From Pseudooceanicola endophyticus (GTDB taxonomy: Bacteria > Pseudomonadota > Alphaproteobacteria > Rhodobacterales > Rhodobacteraceae), in NCBI RefSeq assembly GCF_018760365.1, contig NZ_JAHIAB010000003.1, forward strand, positions 124,001 through 188,000: a stretch of DNA of 64,000 bases. The letters run 5' to 3'. Below, one piece after another: positions 8,388 through 17,352 of this stretch (positions are counted from its first letter, which is position 1; each line of letters begins with the position of its first letter). Both the position numbers and the translations under genes were made by a program. The notes beneath the pieces are model-generated. The model did no database searches and was not told where the DNA came from. It was given only the letters and a program-made list of their open reading frames with translations.

Positions 8388-9680
8388 ATGACCGAATCCT
8401 ATCCCCAAAGCTACTATGCCGGCAGCCGCCACGAGACCGCGCCCTTTGCCCCCCTGGACGGGGATACCCAGGCCGATGTGGCCATCATCGGCGGCGGTTT
8501 CACCGGCGTTGCCACCGCGCTGGAACTGGCAGAACGCGGCGTCTCGGTCGTGCTGGTGGAGGCCAACCGGATCGGCTGGGGCGCCACCGGGCGCAATGGC
8601 GGGCAGATCACCGGGTCGCTCTCGGGGGATGCGGCGATGCTGCGGGAATTCTCCAAGGTGCTGGGCCCGGAGGCGGCGGAACGCTTCGTCTGGGATCTGC
8701 GCTGGCGCGGCCATGACATTATCCGTGCCCGGGTGGCGCGCTACGGCATCGACTGCGACCTGAAGGATGGCCATCTGCACGCGGCCTGGAAGGCTTCGCA
8801 TCTGCCGGAGCTGGAGGCGATGCACCGTCTGGCCTGCACCCGCGGCATGGAGGACCAGGTGACGCTGCTGCGCGGAGAAGAGGTGCAGCAGGCCGTGGGC
8901 TGCGATCTTTACGTCGGCGGGCTGCTGAACCGGCGCAACATGCATGTCCATTCGCTGAACCTCTGCCTCGGAGAGGCCGAGGCCGCGCGTTCCCTCGGCG
9001 CGCGCCTGCACGAGGGCACCCGGGCGCTGGATATCGAGGAGGGCGACAGCCCCGTCGTGATCACCGACCGGGGGCGCATCCGTGCCGGGCGGGTGCTGCT
9101 GGCGGGCAATGCCTATCACCGGCTGGCAGGGCGGCGGCTTGCGGGGCTGCTGTTCCCGGCGACGCTGGGTGTGGTCGCCACCGATCCGCTGCCCGAGGCG
9201 CTGGCCCGCCAGGTCATCCCGATGGACATCGGCGTCTACGACACCCGCTTCGTGCTGGACTACTACCGCCTGACCGCCGACCGCCGGCTGCTGTTCGGCG
9301 GCGGCACCAACTACACCGGGCGGGATCTGGGCGATGTCGCCGGCCAGCTGCGCCCGGCGATCGAGCGCACCTTCCCGGCGCTGCGCGGCATCGGCATTCC
9401 GCTGGCCTGGCAGGGCACCGCCGGCATCACCCTGAACCGCATTCCCCAGCTTGGCACCCTGTCGAACCGCATCTTCTACGCCCAGGGCTATTCCGGCCAC
9501 GGCATCGCCACGACACATATCGTCGGAGAGATCATGGCCCAGGCGCTGACCGGGCGCAGCCGCGATTTCGAGGTCTTCTCGAAGGCGCACCAGTGGCGGC
9601 TGCCGGTGGGGCGGCGGATGGGCAACCTGATGCTGGCGCTCGGCATGTGGTATTTCCAGAAGCGCGAAGCCTGGCGCTAG
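8388..9680 (+). CDS. FAD-dependent oxidoreductase (PuuB-like gamma-glutamylputrescine oxidase)
   Basis: 430 residues, the usual PuuB/DAO length. The N-terminus YPQSYYAGS is characteristic of PuuB. The dinucleotide-binding motif follows (ADVAIIGGGFTGVATALEL), then GWGATGRNGGQITGS, where flavin contacts occur. C-terminal DAO motifs include FYAQGYSGHGIATTHIVGE. It would oxidise the gamma-glutamylated amine made by the preceding enzyme to an aldehyde and release H2O2. It sits 24 bases after the synthetase, so the two are co-transcribed. No puuC or puuD follows; the next feature is a riboswitch. Confidence 0.9.
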   Translation: MTESYPQSYYAGSRHETAPFAPLDGDTQADVAIIGGGFTGVATALELAERGVSVVLVEANRIGWGATGRNGGQITGSLSGDAAMLREFSKVLGPEAAERFVWDLRWRGHDIIRARVARYGIDCDLKDGHLHAAWKASHLPELEAMHRLACTRGMEDQVTLLRGEEVQQAVGCDLYVGGLLNRRNMHVHSLNLCLGEAEAARSLGARLHEGTRALDIEEGDSPVVITDRGRIRAGRVLLAGNAYHRLAGRRLAGLLFPATLGVVATDPLPEALARQVIPMDIGVYDTRFVLDYYRLTADRRLLFGGGTNYTGRDLGDVAGQLRPAIERTFPALRGIGIPLAWQGTAGITLNRIPQLGTLSNRIFYAQGYSGHGIATTHIVGEIMAQALTGRSRDFEVFSKAHQWRLPVGRRMGNLMLALGMWYFQKREAWR

Positions 9681-9766
9681 GGCGCAGGGGCAGGGGATCA
9701 CGGCATCGTGTAGCCGGCTGGCGCACCGGGGTTTGCCCGCCGCCCCCGGCTTCGGCTATGGCCGGA

Positions 9767-9937
9767 GCGTGATGGTTCCCGGTCCGGGAACAATGGGAAT
9801 GCGGTGCGGGTTTCGCGACCCAATGCCGTGACTGCCCCCGCAACTGTAGGCGGAAAGTCCGCGTCACCATGGCCACTGGGCAACTGGGAAGGCCGGCGCC
9901 GGGCGCTGATCCGCAAGTCAGGATACCGCCATCACGC
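9767..9937 (+). promoter_or_regulatory. Cobalamin (B12) riboswitch upstream of the NiCoT transporter
   Basis: Closing stem P1 is GCGTGATGG (9767-9775) with CCATCACGC (9929-9937). Inside are the conserved blocks AATGGGAATGCGGTGCGG, CTGCCCCCGCAACTGT, GCCACTGGGCAACTGGGAAGG and AAGTCAGGATACC, in the order of the Rfam cobalamin aptamer. It ends about 75 bases before the transporter ATG. It should lower transporter expression when B12 is plentiful. No clear U-tract terminator follows, so control may be on translation. Confidence 0.95.
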
Positions 9938-10011
9938 CATGGTCTGCGCAGCCGCGCCGGACGGGGTGTTCCGGGGTCTGGCCTTGCGGAGACGACCAGC
10001 AGAGAGGGCAC

Positions 10012-11076
10012 ATGTCCAGCCTCGTTTCTTCCTCCGGCGCCAGGGGTCTGCGCCGCCGCGTCAGCGCGATCTACGTCTTTCTCATCCTGTTCAACCTCGG
10101 CGCCTGGATCTGGGCCTTCGTGGCGCTGGACGGCCAGCCGCTGCTGCTGAGCGCGGCGGCGGTGGCCTGGGGCTTCGGCCTGCGCCACGCGGTCGATGCC
10201 GATCACATCGCCGCCATCGACAACGTGACCCGCAAGCTGATGCAGGAGGGGCGCCGCCCGGTGACGGTGGGGCTGTTCTTTGCCCTGGGCCATTCGACGG
10301 TGGTGCTGCTGGTCTCGGTTCTGGTGGGGCGGGCGGCCATCGTGCTGCAGGGGCAGGCGGCGGGCTGGCAGGCCATCGGCAGCGCCTTCTCGACCTGCAT
10401 CTCGGCGCTGTTCCTGTTCCTGATCGCGGGGATGAACATCGTCATCCTGCGCGGCGTCTGGCGCGCCTTCCGCGACCTGCGCCGCGGCCTGCCCTATGCC
10501 GAGGAGGATCTGGACCTGCTGCTGGGCAACCGCGGCCTGCTGGCGCGGCTGGTCCGGCCGATGTTCCGCCTGGTGTCTCGGCCCGTCTACATGCTGCCGC
10601 TGGGCTTCCTGTTCGGGCTGGGATTCGACACCGCGACCGAGGTCAGCCTGCTGGGCATGTCCGCCCACCAGGCGGCGCAGGGGGTGTCGATGTCCTCGAT
10701 GATCGTGCTGCCGGTGCTGTTCGCCGCCGGCATGTCGCTTGTGGATACCACGGACGGCATCCTGATGCTGGGGGCCTATGAATGGGCCTTCCTGAAACCG
10801 GTGCGCAAGATCTACTACAACCTCTGCATCACCCTGGTCGCGGTGGTGGTGGCGGTGCTGATCGGCGGCATCGAGGCACTGGGCCTGCTGGGCCAGGAGC
10901 TGGACCTGACCGGCGCGCCCTGGCGCCTTGTCGGGGCGCTGAACGACAATTTCGACAATCTTGGCTTCTTGATCATCGGGATCTTCCTGCTGGCCTGGGT
11001 GCTGTCCTACGCGATCTACCGGATGCGCGGATACGACCGGCTGGACCCGGTGCGCCTGCCGGCGGACCGGGGCTGA
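10012..11076 (+). CDS. NiCoT family nickel/cobalt transporter, probably cobalt
   Basis: 354 residues. The NiCoT signature RHAVDADHIAAIDN is at 58-71, in transmembrane segment 2, with the metal-selecting H-x4-D-H, and the second family motif LGFDTATEVSLLG is present. Eight hydrophobic segments and a large cytoplasmic loop are visible. GAGAGGG lies upstream of the ATG. The cobalamin riboswitch before it points to cobalt, needed for the corrin ring, as the physiological substrate rather than nickel. It stands alone, with no cbiMNQO genes nearby. Confidence 0.93.
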   Translation: MSSLVSSSGARGLRRRVSAIYVFLILFNLGAWIWAFVALDGQPLLLSAAAVAWGFGLRHAVDADHIAAIDNVTRKLMQEGRRPVTVGLFFALGHSTVVLLVSVLVGRAAIVLQGQAAGWQAIGSAFSTCISALFLFLIAGMNIVILRGVWRAFRDLRRGLPYAEEDLDLLLGNRGLLARLVRPMFRLVSRPVYMLPLGFLFGLGFDTATEVSLLGMSAHQAAQGVSMSSMIVLPVLFAAGMSLVDTTDGILMLGAYEWAFLKPVRKIYYNLCITLVAVVVAVLIGGIEALGLLGQELDLTGAPWRLVGALNDNFDNLGFLIIGIFLLAWVLSYAIYRMRGYDRLDPVRLPADRG

Positions 11077-11179
11077 GTGCGCGGCTGAGCCTGGGGCGCG
11101 TGGCACGACGGCCTGAGCGGTTGCAGCCCGCGCCCGATGGGCGTCTACTCGCTCCGCAAGGACTCAAGGCGGACGGGCG

Positions 11180-12109
11180 ATGAGCGAAGACCCCTATGAC
11201 GTGCTCGGGCTGGGCCGGACGGCCAGCGCCGAGGAAATCAAGAAAGCCTACCGGAAGATCGCGAAGGACAGCCATCCCGATCTGCATCCCGGCGATGCGG
11301 CGGCAGAGGCGCGCTTCAAGGCTGCCGGGGCGGCCTACGATCTGCTGAAGGACCCCGAGACGCGCAAGCGTTTCGATGCCGGAGAGATCGACGCCAGCGG
11401 CCAGGAAAAGCCGCGCGAGCGGCCCTTCTACCGCGACTATGCCGAACAGCCCGGCAACCCCTACCGCCAGGGCCCGCGCTACGAGGGGTTCGGGGACGAC
11501 AACGACTTCTTCTCGGAATTCCTGCGGCGCGGGGGCGGGCGGACCGGCGGCTTCGGCGGCCAGGGGATGCGGGCGCGCGGGGCGGATGCCCATTACGCGC
11601 TGGAGGTGCCCTTTCTGGAGGCCGCCAATGGCGGCTCCATGCGGATCACCCTGCCGGGGGGCAATGACCTGGAGGTGAAGATCCCCAAGGGCATTTCCGA
11701 AGGGCAGGTGCTGCGGCTGCGCGGCAAGGGCAGCCCGGGCTTCGGCGGCGCCGAACCGGGGGATGCCTATGTGACCCTCTCGATCACCCCGCATCCGCTG
11801 TTCCGCCGCGAGGGCGACGATATCGTCATGACCCTGCCGGTGGCGCTGGACGAGGCGGTGCTGGGCGCCAAGGTCGAGGTGCAGACCATCGCCGGCCCGG
11901 TGAAGGTCAGCGTGCCGGCGGGGGCGACCTCGGGGCAGGTGCTGCGGCTGCGCGGGCGCGGCATCGCGGCGGCGGGTCGCCCGGCGGGCGATCAGCGCAT
12001 CGAGCTGCGCATCGCCATGCCGAAACAGATCGACGAGGACCTGAAGCGCTTCATGGAAGAGTGGCGCCGGGACCATGCCTATGATCCGCGCAAGGGAGGT
12101 CAGTCATGA
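11180..12109 (+). CDS. cbpA: DnaJ-type co-chaperone / curved DNA-binding protein (CbpA-like)
   Basis: 309 residues. J domain at 5-70 (YDVLGLGRTASAEEIKKAY with HPD in SHPDLHPG), a Gly/Phe-rich linker around 110-130 (RRGGGRTGGFGG), then two DnaJ C-terminal beta domains with VLRLRGKG and VLRLRGRG. It has no zinc-finger domain, which separates CbpA from DnaJ. It would stimulate DnaK ATPase in the cytoplasm. It overlaps cbpM by four bases (ATGA), and the pairing supports the call. Confidence 0.92.
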   Translation: MSEDPYDVLGLGRTASAEEIKKAYRKIAKDSHPDLHPGDAAAEARFKAAGAAYDLLKDPETRKRFDAGEIDASGQEKPRERPFYRDYAEQPGNPYRQGPRYEGFGDDNDFFSEFLRRGGGRTGGFGGQGMRARGADAHYALEVPFLEAANGGSMRITLPGGNDLEVKIPKGISEGQVLRLRGKGSPGFGGAEPGDAYVTLSITPHPLFRREGDDIVMTLPVALDEAVLGAKVEVQTIAGPVKVSVPAGATSGQVLRLRGRGIAAAGRPAGDQRIELRIAMPKQIDEDLKRFMEEWRRDHAYDPRKGGQS

Positions 12110-12438
12110 GCGCAGAGACGGGTTTCTACTCTGAAGAAGAGGCGATCGCGGCGGTGGGCCGTCTGGACCACGCGCTGCTGGCGCGCTTCGTGCGCACCCG
12201 GGTGATCCTGCCTGCCGACAGCGAGGCGGGCTCGGTCTACCGGGGCGTCGATCTGGCGCGGATGGAACTGCTCTGCGACCTGTGCTGCGATTTCGATCTG
12301 GGGGACGAGGCGCTCGACATGGTGATGCGGCTGGTCGATCAGCTGCATGGCGCGCGCGGCGACCTGAAGGCGCTGATGCGCGCGCTTGGCGAAGAGCCCG
12401 AGGAGGTGCGGCTGAGGGTGCTGGGCCGGCTGGGCTAG
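12106..12438 (+). CDS. cbpM: Chaperone modulator CbpM
   Basis: 110 residues following cbpA with a four-base overlap. CbpM is a small MerR-like helical protein that binds the CbpA J domain and inhibits it; size and position fit, and the acidic N-terminus with a YRGVDLARMELLCDLCCDF segment resembles the family. Its TAG stop overlaps the stop region of convergent murJ by four bases, so the two transcripts converge without a spacer. Confidence 0.8.
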   Translation: MSAETGFYSEEEAIAAVGRLDHALLARFVRTRVILPADSEAGSVYRGVDLARMELLCDLCCDFDLGDEALDMVMRLVDQLHGARGDLKALMRALGEEPEEVRLRVLGRLG

Positions 12439-13997
12439 CCGCGGCGCAGCAGGCCGCAGGCCCAGGCGGCCAGCGCGAAGCTGACCATCCCCGAAAGCAC
12501 CAGCGCCAGCAGCGCCGGGTAGCGCCATCCCTCGGCATATAGCCAGGGGGCAAGCGCCTGGCGGGTGGCCCAGACCACGGCGCCCATCAGCGCACTGGCC
12601 AGCAGCAGGCGCGGCAGGGCGCGCTTCAGCCTTGCGTCGGGGCGGGCGGCCTCTCCGAAGCGGCGGCTGCCCTGCCAGAGCTGAAGCGCCATCACCCAGC
12701 CCGCGACGGTGGTGCCGAGGGCGGCGGCGGCAAAGCCCAGCAGTGGCGCCAGCCCCAGGGCCAACCCTGCGTTCACCGCCATCGCCCACAGTGCCTGGCG
12801 CAGCGGGCTGCGGGTGTCTTCGCGCGCGAAATAGAGCGGTTGCAGCACCTTCTGAAGCACGAAGGCCGGCAGGCCGGCGCCGTAGATCGCCAGCGCCAAT
12901 GCGGTCGGGCCGACATCGGATGGCAGGAAGGCGCCGCGCCGGAACAGCACCGAAACGATGGGATCGGCGGCGATCATCAGCCCCAGCCCCGCCGGCAGCG
13001 TCAGCAGCAGCGCCAGCTCGGTCGCGCGGTTGAAGGCATGGCGCCCGGCGCCGGTGTCTCCGGCCTTCAGGCGGCGCGTCAGCTCGGGCAGCAGCACGAT
13101 GCCGATGGCGATCCCCACGACCCCGAGGGGCAGCTGGTACAGCCGGTCGGCATTGGTCAGCCAGACGATGCCGTGATCGAAGAAGGACCCGACCTGCCGC
13201 CCGACCAGCAGGTTCACCTGCACCACGCCGCCCGCCAGCACCGCCGGGGCCGCCACCGCGATCAGGCGCCGCATCTCGGGGCTGAGCCTCGGACGGCGCA
13301 GACGCAGCCCAAAGCCCATGCGCCGCGCCGCGTTCCAGACCAGCGCCAGCTGGGCCAGCCCGGCGACGGGCGTCGACCAGGCCATCGCCAGCCCCATGTC
13401 CCAGCCGCAGGCCCGGGCCAGCACCATGGCGCCGATCAGCACCAGATTCATCAGGACGGGCGCCGCCGCCGCCGCCCAGAACCGCCCGCCCGCGTTCAGC
13501 ACCCCCGACAGCAGCGCCGTCAGCGAAATGAAAAGGATGTAGGGAAAGCAGATCCGCCCGTAAGCCACCGCAAGGCCGAAGCGGTCATCGCCCAGAAAGC
13601 CTCCGGCCTGGGCCATGACCAGCCAGGGCATCGCCAGATGCGCCGCGACCGAGAGTACCAGAAGCATGCTGAACAGCCCCGAGAACGCCTCTTCCGCGAA
13701 GGCGCGGGGGGCATCGCCCGCTTCCAGGCGGCGGGCGAACATCGGCACGAAGGCGGTGTTGAAGGCGCCCTCGGCGAAGAAGCGGCGGAACATGTTGGGC
13801 AGGGTGAAGGCCACCAGATAGGCCTGGGCCACCGGGCCCGCGCCCAGATAGGCCGCGATCAGCACGTCGCGCGCCAGGCCCACGACGCGGCTGGCCAGCG
13901 TCAGGCTGCCGACCGACAGGATGCCCCGGAGGAGGCGGGAACGGGGAAGCAAGATTTCGGCCCTCGGCTGTGCGGGCGGCTGGGCCCCGGCTTCCAT
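12435..13997 (-). CDS. murJ: Lipid II flippase MurJ
   Basis: 520 residues with about 14 hydrophobic segments, the MurJ size. The diagnostic N-terminal run LASRVVGLARDVLIAAYLG is followed by AYLVAFTLPNMFRRFFAEGA and the EEAFSGLF region, and a central cavity segment (GVVQVNLLVGRQVGSFFDHG) is visible. It moves lipid II across the inner membrane for peptidoglycan synthesis. The ATG at 13997 was chosen because it gives a short cytoplasmic N-terminus; a start nearer the first membrane helix is possible. Longer readings run into the neighbouring binding-protein gene. Confidence 0.93.
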   Translation of the reverse strand: MEAGAQPPAQPRAEILLPRSRLLRGILSVGSLTLASRVVGLARDVLIAAYLGAGPVAQAYLVAFTLPNMFRRFFAEGAFNTAFVPMFARRLEAGDAPRAFAEEAFSGLFSMLLVLSVAAHLAMPWLVMAQAGGFLGDDRFGLAVAYGRICFPYILFISLTALLSGVLNAGGRFWAAAAAPVLMNLVLIGAMVLARACGWDMGLAMAWSTPVAGLAQLALVWNAARRMGFGLRLRRPRLSPEMRRLIAVAAPAVLAGGVVQVNLLVGRQVGSFFDHGIVWLTNADRLYQLPLGVVGIAIGIVLLPELTRRLKAGDTGAGRHAFNRATELALLLTLPAGLGLMIAADPIVSVLFRRGAFLPSDVGPTALALAIYGAGLPAFVLQKVLQPLYFAREDTRSPLRQALWAMAVNAGLALGLAPLLGFAAAALGTTVAGWVMALQLWQGSRRFGEAARPDARLKRALPRLLLASALMGAVVWATRQALAPWLYAEGWRYPALLALVLSGMVSFALAAWACGLLRRG

Positions 13998-14061
13998 GCC
14001 ATGGCGCCCGCGCGCGCGAAAGCGGCCAGCGGCGGGACCGGCGGCGGACAGCCGATGCGCC

Positions 14062-15090
14062 CTAGGGCACGGTGCCAAGGTGGAAGGTGTCGGACCAGAA
14101 ATCCAGCAGCAGCGCCCGGCGGTTGGCATCCAGCGCCACCACCAGCGCCGGGGACAGCGGGATCGGGCGGCGGGCGCTTTGGGGCAGGGCCGTCTCGGCC
14201 TCTTCCAGCCCCGAGACGAGGCCGGCGCGCGTCAGCATCGCCTGGGCCTTGGGGGTCAGCAGGAAGTCCAGCAGCCGCCCCGCCAGCGCCCTCTGGTCAG
14301 AGCCCTTCGGGATCATGTAGCCGCGCGAAAGCACCAGGGTGTAATCCTCGGGCAGGATCATCCCGACGTCGCGCCCGGCAGCATTGATCGCGTAGGAGCC
14401 AAGCACATTGTAGGCCAGCAGGTAGCGCCCCTCGGCAACGCCGGCGATGATCTCGGCCGAGCAGCAGGTGGCCACCGCATCGACACGGGCAAAGCCCTCC
14501 ATCAGCGCGCCGAAGGTCGAGGCCTCCAGACTGTCGCTATAGGCGAACAGATACCCCAGCCCCGAGGCGCCGATGTCGTAGGTGGCGATGCGCCCGCGAT
14601 AGAGTTCGGGGGTTTCGCGCAAGGCGTCGAGCAGGGCGAAACGGCTGCGCGGCACCGCCTCGGCGGGAAGCAGGCGCTTGTTGTAGGCGATGACGGCGGG
14701 TTCGCTGGTCACGCCCCACAGCTCGTCCCGCCAGCGCCGGGTTTCGGGCAGGGCAAGGGTGGCGGCCGAGCGGTGCGGCGCGGCGCAGGCGGCATTGACC
14801 AGCCAGACCATCTGCTGCACCGCGGAAGAGAACAGCGCATCGGCGGGATCGGCGCCGTTCCGGCAATCGGCGCGGGCGCGGGCGAAGAGCGCATTCGATC
14901 CCCATTGTTCGTAGGTCAGCGTCATCTCGGGGTGCAGGGCGGCAAAGCGCGTCAGCACGGGGCGGATCACGGTGATGTCGGTGGTCGAGCGCAGCAGGAA
15001 GGGCGTCGGGCCGGTTCCGAAGGTCGCGGTGGCCTCCTGCGCGCAGGCAGGCGCGGCCAGCATCAGCAGGGCCAGCAGGGCGCGGATCAT
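14062..15090 (-). CDS. Periplasmic ABC-type extracellular solute-binding protein
   Basis: 342 residues with a signal peptide (MIRALLALLMLAAPACA, cleavage near residue 18). The mature part follows the family 1 solute-binding fold: FAALHPEMTLTYEQWGSNAL near the start, LWGVTSEPAVIAYNK, and a C-terminal LAGRLLDFLLTPKAQAML typical of AfuA/ThiB-like proteins. Its start overlaps the histidine-kinase stop by four bases, so it is the third gene of the tctD-tctE operon. No permease or ATPase accompanies it, so it may serve as a sensor partner of the kinase rather than a transporter part (inference). Confidence 0.82.
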   Translation of the reverse strand: MIRALLALLMLAAPACAQEATATFGTGPTPFLLRSTTDITVIRPVLTRFAALHPEMTLTYEQWGSNALFARARADCRNGADPADALFSSAVQQMVWLVNAACAAPHRSAATLALPETRRWRDELWGVTSEPAVIAYNKRLLPAEAVPRSRFALLDALRETPELYRGRIATYDIGASGLGYLFAYSDSLEASTFGALMEGFARVDAVATCCSAEIIAGVAEGRYLLAYNVLGSYAINAAGRDVGMILPEDYTLVLSRGYMIPKGSDQRALAGRLLDFLLTPKAQAMLTRAGLVSGLEEAETALPQSARRPIPLSPALVVALDANRRALLLDFWSDTFHLGTVP

Positions 15091-16517
15091 GCGGGGGGCT
15101 CCTTCTCGGGGGGATCTACGGCGGGCAGCACCAGCGCGACGCGGAAGCCATCGGCATCGGCGCGGGTCTCCACCCGGCCTCCGAAGGCCCGCGCCACCGC
15201 CGAAACGATCGACAGGCCGATCCCGGCGCTGTCCTCGGACGATCCGGCGCTGCGGTTGAAGCGTTGCCCCCAGCGCGCCACGACCGCCGGATCGGGCCCG
15301 GGGCCGCTGTCCTGCACCCAGAGCAGCGCCTTGTCGCCGCGCCGCTCGGCCCCCAGCCGCACCGGCGCCTGCCCGTGCCTCAGCGCATTGCTGAGCAGGT
15401 TGCGCGCCGCCTCGCCCAGGGAAAAGGCATCGGCGCGCACGATCACCGGGTCCTCGCCGATCTCCAGCCGCAACTCGCTGCCGGGGGCCAGCAGCAGGTG
15501 ATCCTCGCGCTCCATGATCTCGAGCGCGGTTTCGCGCAGGTCGACGGCGGTGCGCTGGGCGCTGTCGGTGCGGTGGATCACCAGCGCGCGCGACAGCAGC
15601 TGATCCAGCAGCGTGCCCAGCGAACGGGTGCGCGCCAGAAGCCGCTCCAGCGCGCGGCCCCGGGCCTGTTCGCCCGGATCCGAAAGCGCCATCTCGGCCT
15701 GCACGCGGATCGCGGCGACCGGGGTGCGCAGCTGGTGCGCGGTGTCGGAAATCAGCGTCCGCATCGCCGAGACCTGGGCATCGAGGCGTCCCATGAAGCG
15801 GTTCATCGCACCCAGCATCACCTGAAGCTCCCTTGGCAGGCCATCGGCGGGCATCGGCGTCAGGTCGTAGGGATCGCGGCGCGCCAGATCGCCGGTCAGC
15901 GCCTCCAGCGGGCGCAGGGCACGGCGCACCACCACCCAGGACATCATCAGCAGGGCGATCCCGGCGGCCAGCATCGGCAGCATGGCATCCAGCACCAGCT
16001 GGCCGGTCATCGCCCGCCGTGCGCGCTGGGTCTGGCCGACGACGACCTCCACGGGGCCGGAGAAATTGCGTTCGACGAAGCGGCGGGTGATGCGGACAAA
16101 GCGCGCGGGTTCGCCGTTCAGGGGGGCTTCGAAGAAGGCGGTGCCGGCGGCGCCGCGCGGCGGGGCGGGGATCTTCAGCGTGGCATCCAGCCCGGTGATG
16201 AAGCGCCCGCCGGGGCCGGTGACGGCATAGTAGACGCGATCCTCGGGCGCCTGGGCCAGCAGTTCGAAGGCCGAGACCGGCAGGTCCACCAGCGGCGCAC
16301 CGTCCTGGATGCGGATCGATTCCGCGATGTCGCGGGCGGCGCCCAGCAGCAGCCGGTCATAGGACTGGCGGGCGGCCAGCCGGCCGTTCCACCAGGTCGA
16401 CCCCGCCACCAGCACCCCGCCCAGCAGCAGGATCACCAGCACCGCCCCCAGCACCCGGGCCGCCAGGCTGGGCGCGGGCAGAGCCTCGGGGTGGGGCCCA
16501 TGGGGGGGCTCAGTCAT
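15087..16517 (-). CDS. tctE: Sensor histidine kinase (TctE-like)
   Basis: 476 residues: a first membrane helix (near 24-45), a periplasmic domain, a second helix near 180, HAMP, HisKA with the phospho-acceptor His in SDTAHQLRTPVAAIRVQAE, and an HATPase domain with LLSNALRHG (N box), WVQDSGPGPD and GIGLSIV. The periplasmic part resembles the 2CSK_N domain of TctE. It overlaps the response-regulator gene by eight bases and the solute-binding protein by four. It lies divergent from tctCBA, so it most likely senses a tricarboxylate or related acid. Confidence 0.88.
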   Translation of the reverse strand: MTEPPHGPHPEALPAPSLAARVLGAVLVILLLGGVLVAGSTWWNGRLAARQSYDRLLLGAARDIAESIRIQDGAPLVDLPVSAFELLAQAPEDRVYYAVTGPGGRFITGLDATLKIPAPPRGAAGTAFFEAPLNGEPARFVRITRRFVERNFSGPVEVVVGQTQRARRAMTGQLVLDAMLPMLAAGIALLMMSWVVVRRALRPLEALTGDLARRDPYDLTPMPADGLPRELQVMLGAMNRFMGRLDAQVSAMRTLISDTAHQLRTPVAAIRVQAEMALSDPGEQARGRALERLLARTRSLGTLLDQLLSRALVIHRTDSAQRTAVDLRETALEIMEREDHLLLAPGSELRLEIGEDPVIVRADAFSLGEAARNLLSNALRHGQAPVRLGAERRGDKALLWVQDSGPGPDPAVVARWGQRFNRSAGSSEDSAGIGLSIVSAVARAFGGRVETRADADGFRVALVLPAVDPPEKEPPA

Positions 16518-17181
16518 TCAGGCCGATCCGGTAGCCCACGCCGCGCAGGGTCTGGATGCCCACGTCGCTGCCCGAAACCTTCTTGCGCAGCCGCGCGATG
16601 TAAAGCTCGATCGCATTCACCCCGACATCGGCATCGTCGAAACTGTAGAGGCTGTCGTAAAGCCGGGTCTTCGACAGGTACTGCCCCTGGTGGCGCATCA
16701 GAACGTCAAGCAGCGCGGCCTCGCGCCGGGTCAGCTCCAGCGGGCGGCCCGACAGGGTGGCGCTGCGCGGCCCCGGCGCATAGGCCAGCGCGCCCAGCAC
16801 GATCTGCTCCTGCTTGCGCTCGGCCTCGCGGCGCACCAGGGCGCGCAGCCGGGCCTCCAGCTCGCGCTGGTCGAAGGGCTTGCCCAGGTAATCGTCGGCG
16901 CCCTGATCCAGCGCCTCGATCCGGTCCTCGACCGAGGCGAGCGCGGTCAGCATCAGCACCGGCGTGCGGTCCGCGCCCGCGCGCATCTCGCGCAGCAGCC
17001 CAAGGCCCGAGCCGTCGGGCAGGTTGATGTCGAGGATCACCGCATCGTAGCGCTGCACCCGGCGGGCATCGCGCGCATCCTCGATGCTGGGGGCCAGATC
17101 GCAGGCCATGCCGCTGCGGGCAAGGTGGGCCATCACCCCCTCGGCCAGGTCCTCCGCATCCTCCACCATCAGGATCCGCAT
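16510..17181 (-). CDS. tctD: Response regulator, OmpR family (TctD-like)
   Basis: 223 residues from the ATG giving MRILMVEDAEDLAEG. The receiver has acidic residues near 8-11, phospho-acceptor D51 in AVILDINLPDG and the conserved Lys in GKPFDQRELEARL. The C-terminal winged helix shows LTRREAALLDVLMRHQG and LRKKVSGSDVGIQTLRGVGYR. A longer upstream reading adds residues that do not fit the receiver fold. It is first gene of its operon and divergent from tctC, with 11-bp direct repeats between them that are a good candidate binding site. Confidence 0.9.
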   Translation of the reverse strand: MRILMVEDAEDLAEGVMAHLARSGMACDLAPSIEDARDARRVQRYDAVILDINLPDGSGLGLLREMRAGADRTPVLMLTALASVEDRIEALDQGADDYLGKPFDQRELEARLRALVRREAERKQEQIVLGALAYAPGPRSATLSGRPLELTRREAALLDVLMRHQGQYLSKTRLYDSLYSFDDADVGVNAIELYIARLRKKVSGSDVGIQTLRGVGYRIGLND

Positions 17182-17226
17182 CGCAAATTCTCCCCCGCTG
17201 ACCTGATCCGCCCGCTTCACGGGGCG

Positions 17227-17244
17227 GTGACAGGTTCGTGACAG
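17227..17244. promoter_or_regulatory. Direct repeat GTGACAG with 11-bp period between tctD and tctC
   Basis: GTGACAG occurs at 17227-17233 and again at 17238-17244; the complement reads CTGTCAC-GAAC-CTGTCAC. OmpR-family regulators bind such direct repeats about one helical turn apart. The site is in the 171-base gap between the divergent tctD and tctC genes, so a TctD operator is the simplest reading. The spacing also resembles a Pho box. Confidence 0.55.
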
Positions 17245-17352
17245 CTCCATTGGTTACACATTCGGAACCCGCAGGAAAGTGGCCCCCGGCCCGGGCCTGC
17301 CGGGACTGCCGCCGCCCCTGAGGAGAGGGTCGGCCGACCTGAGGAGGACGAC

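Noticed and set aside
7005-9701. Open frame of 898 codons on the minus strand
   Set aside because: Antisense to the puuA/puuB-like pair with the same low-information composition.
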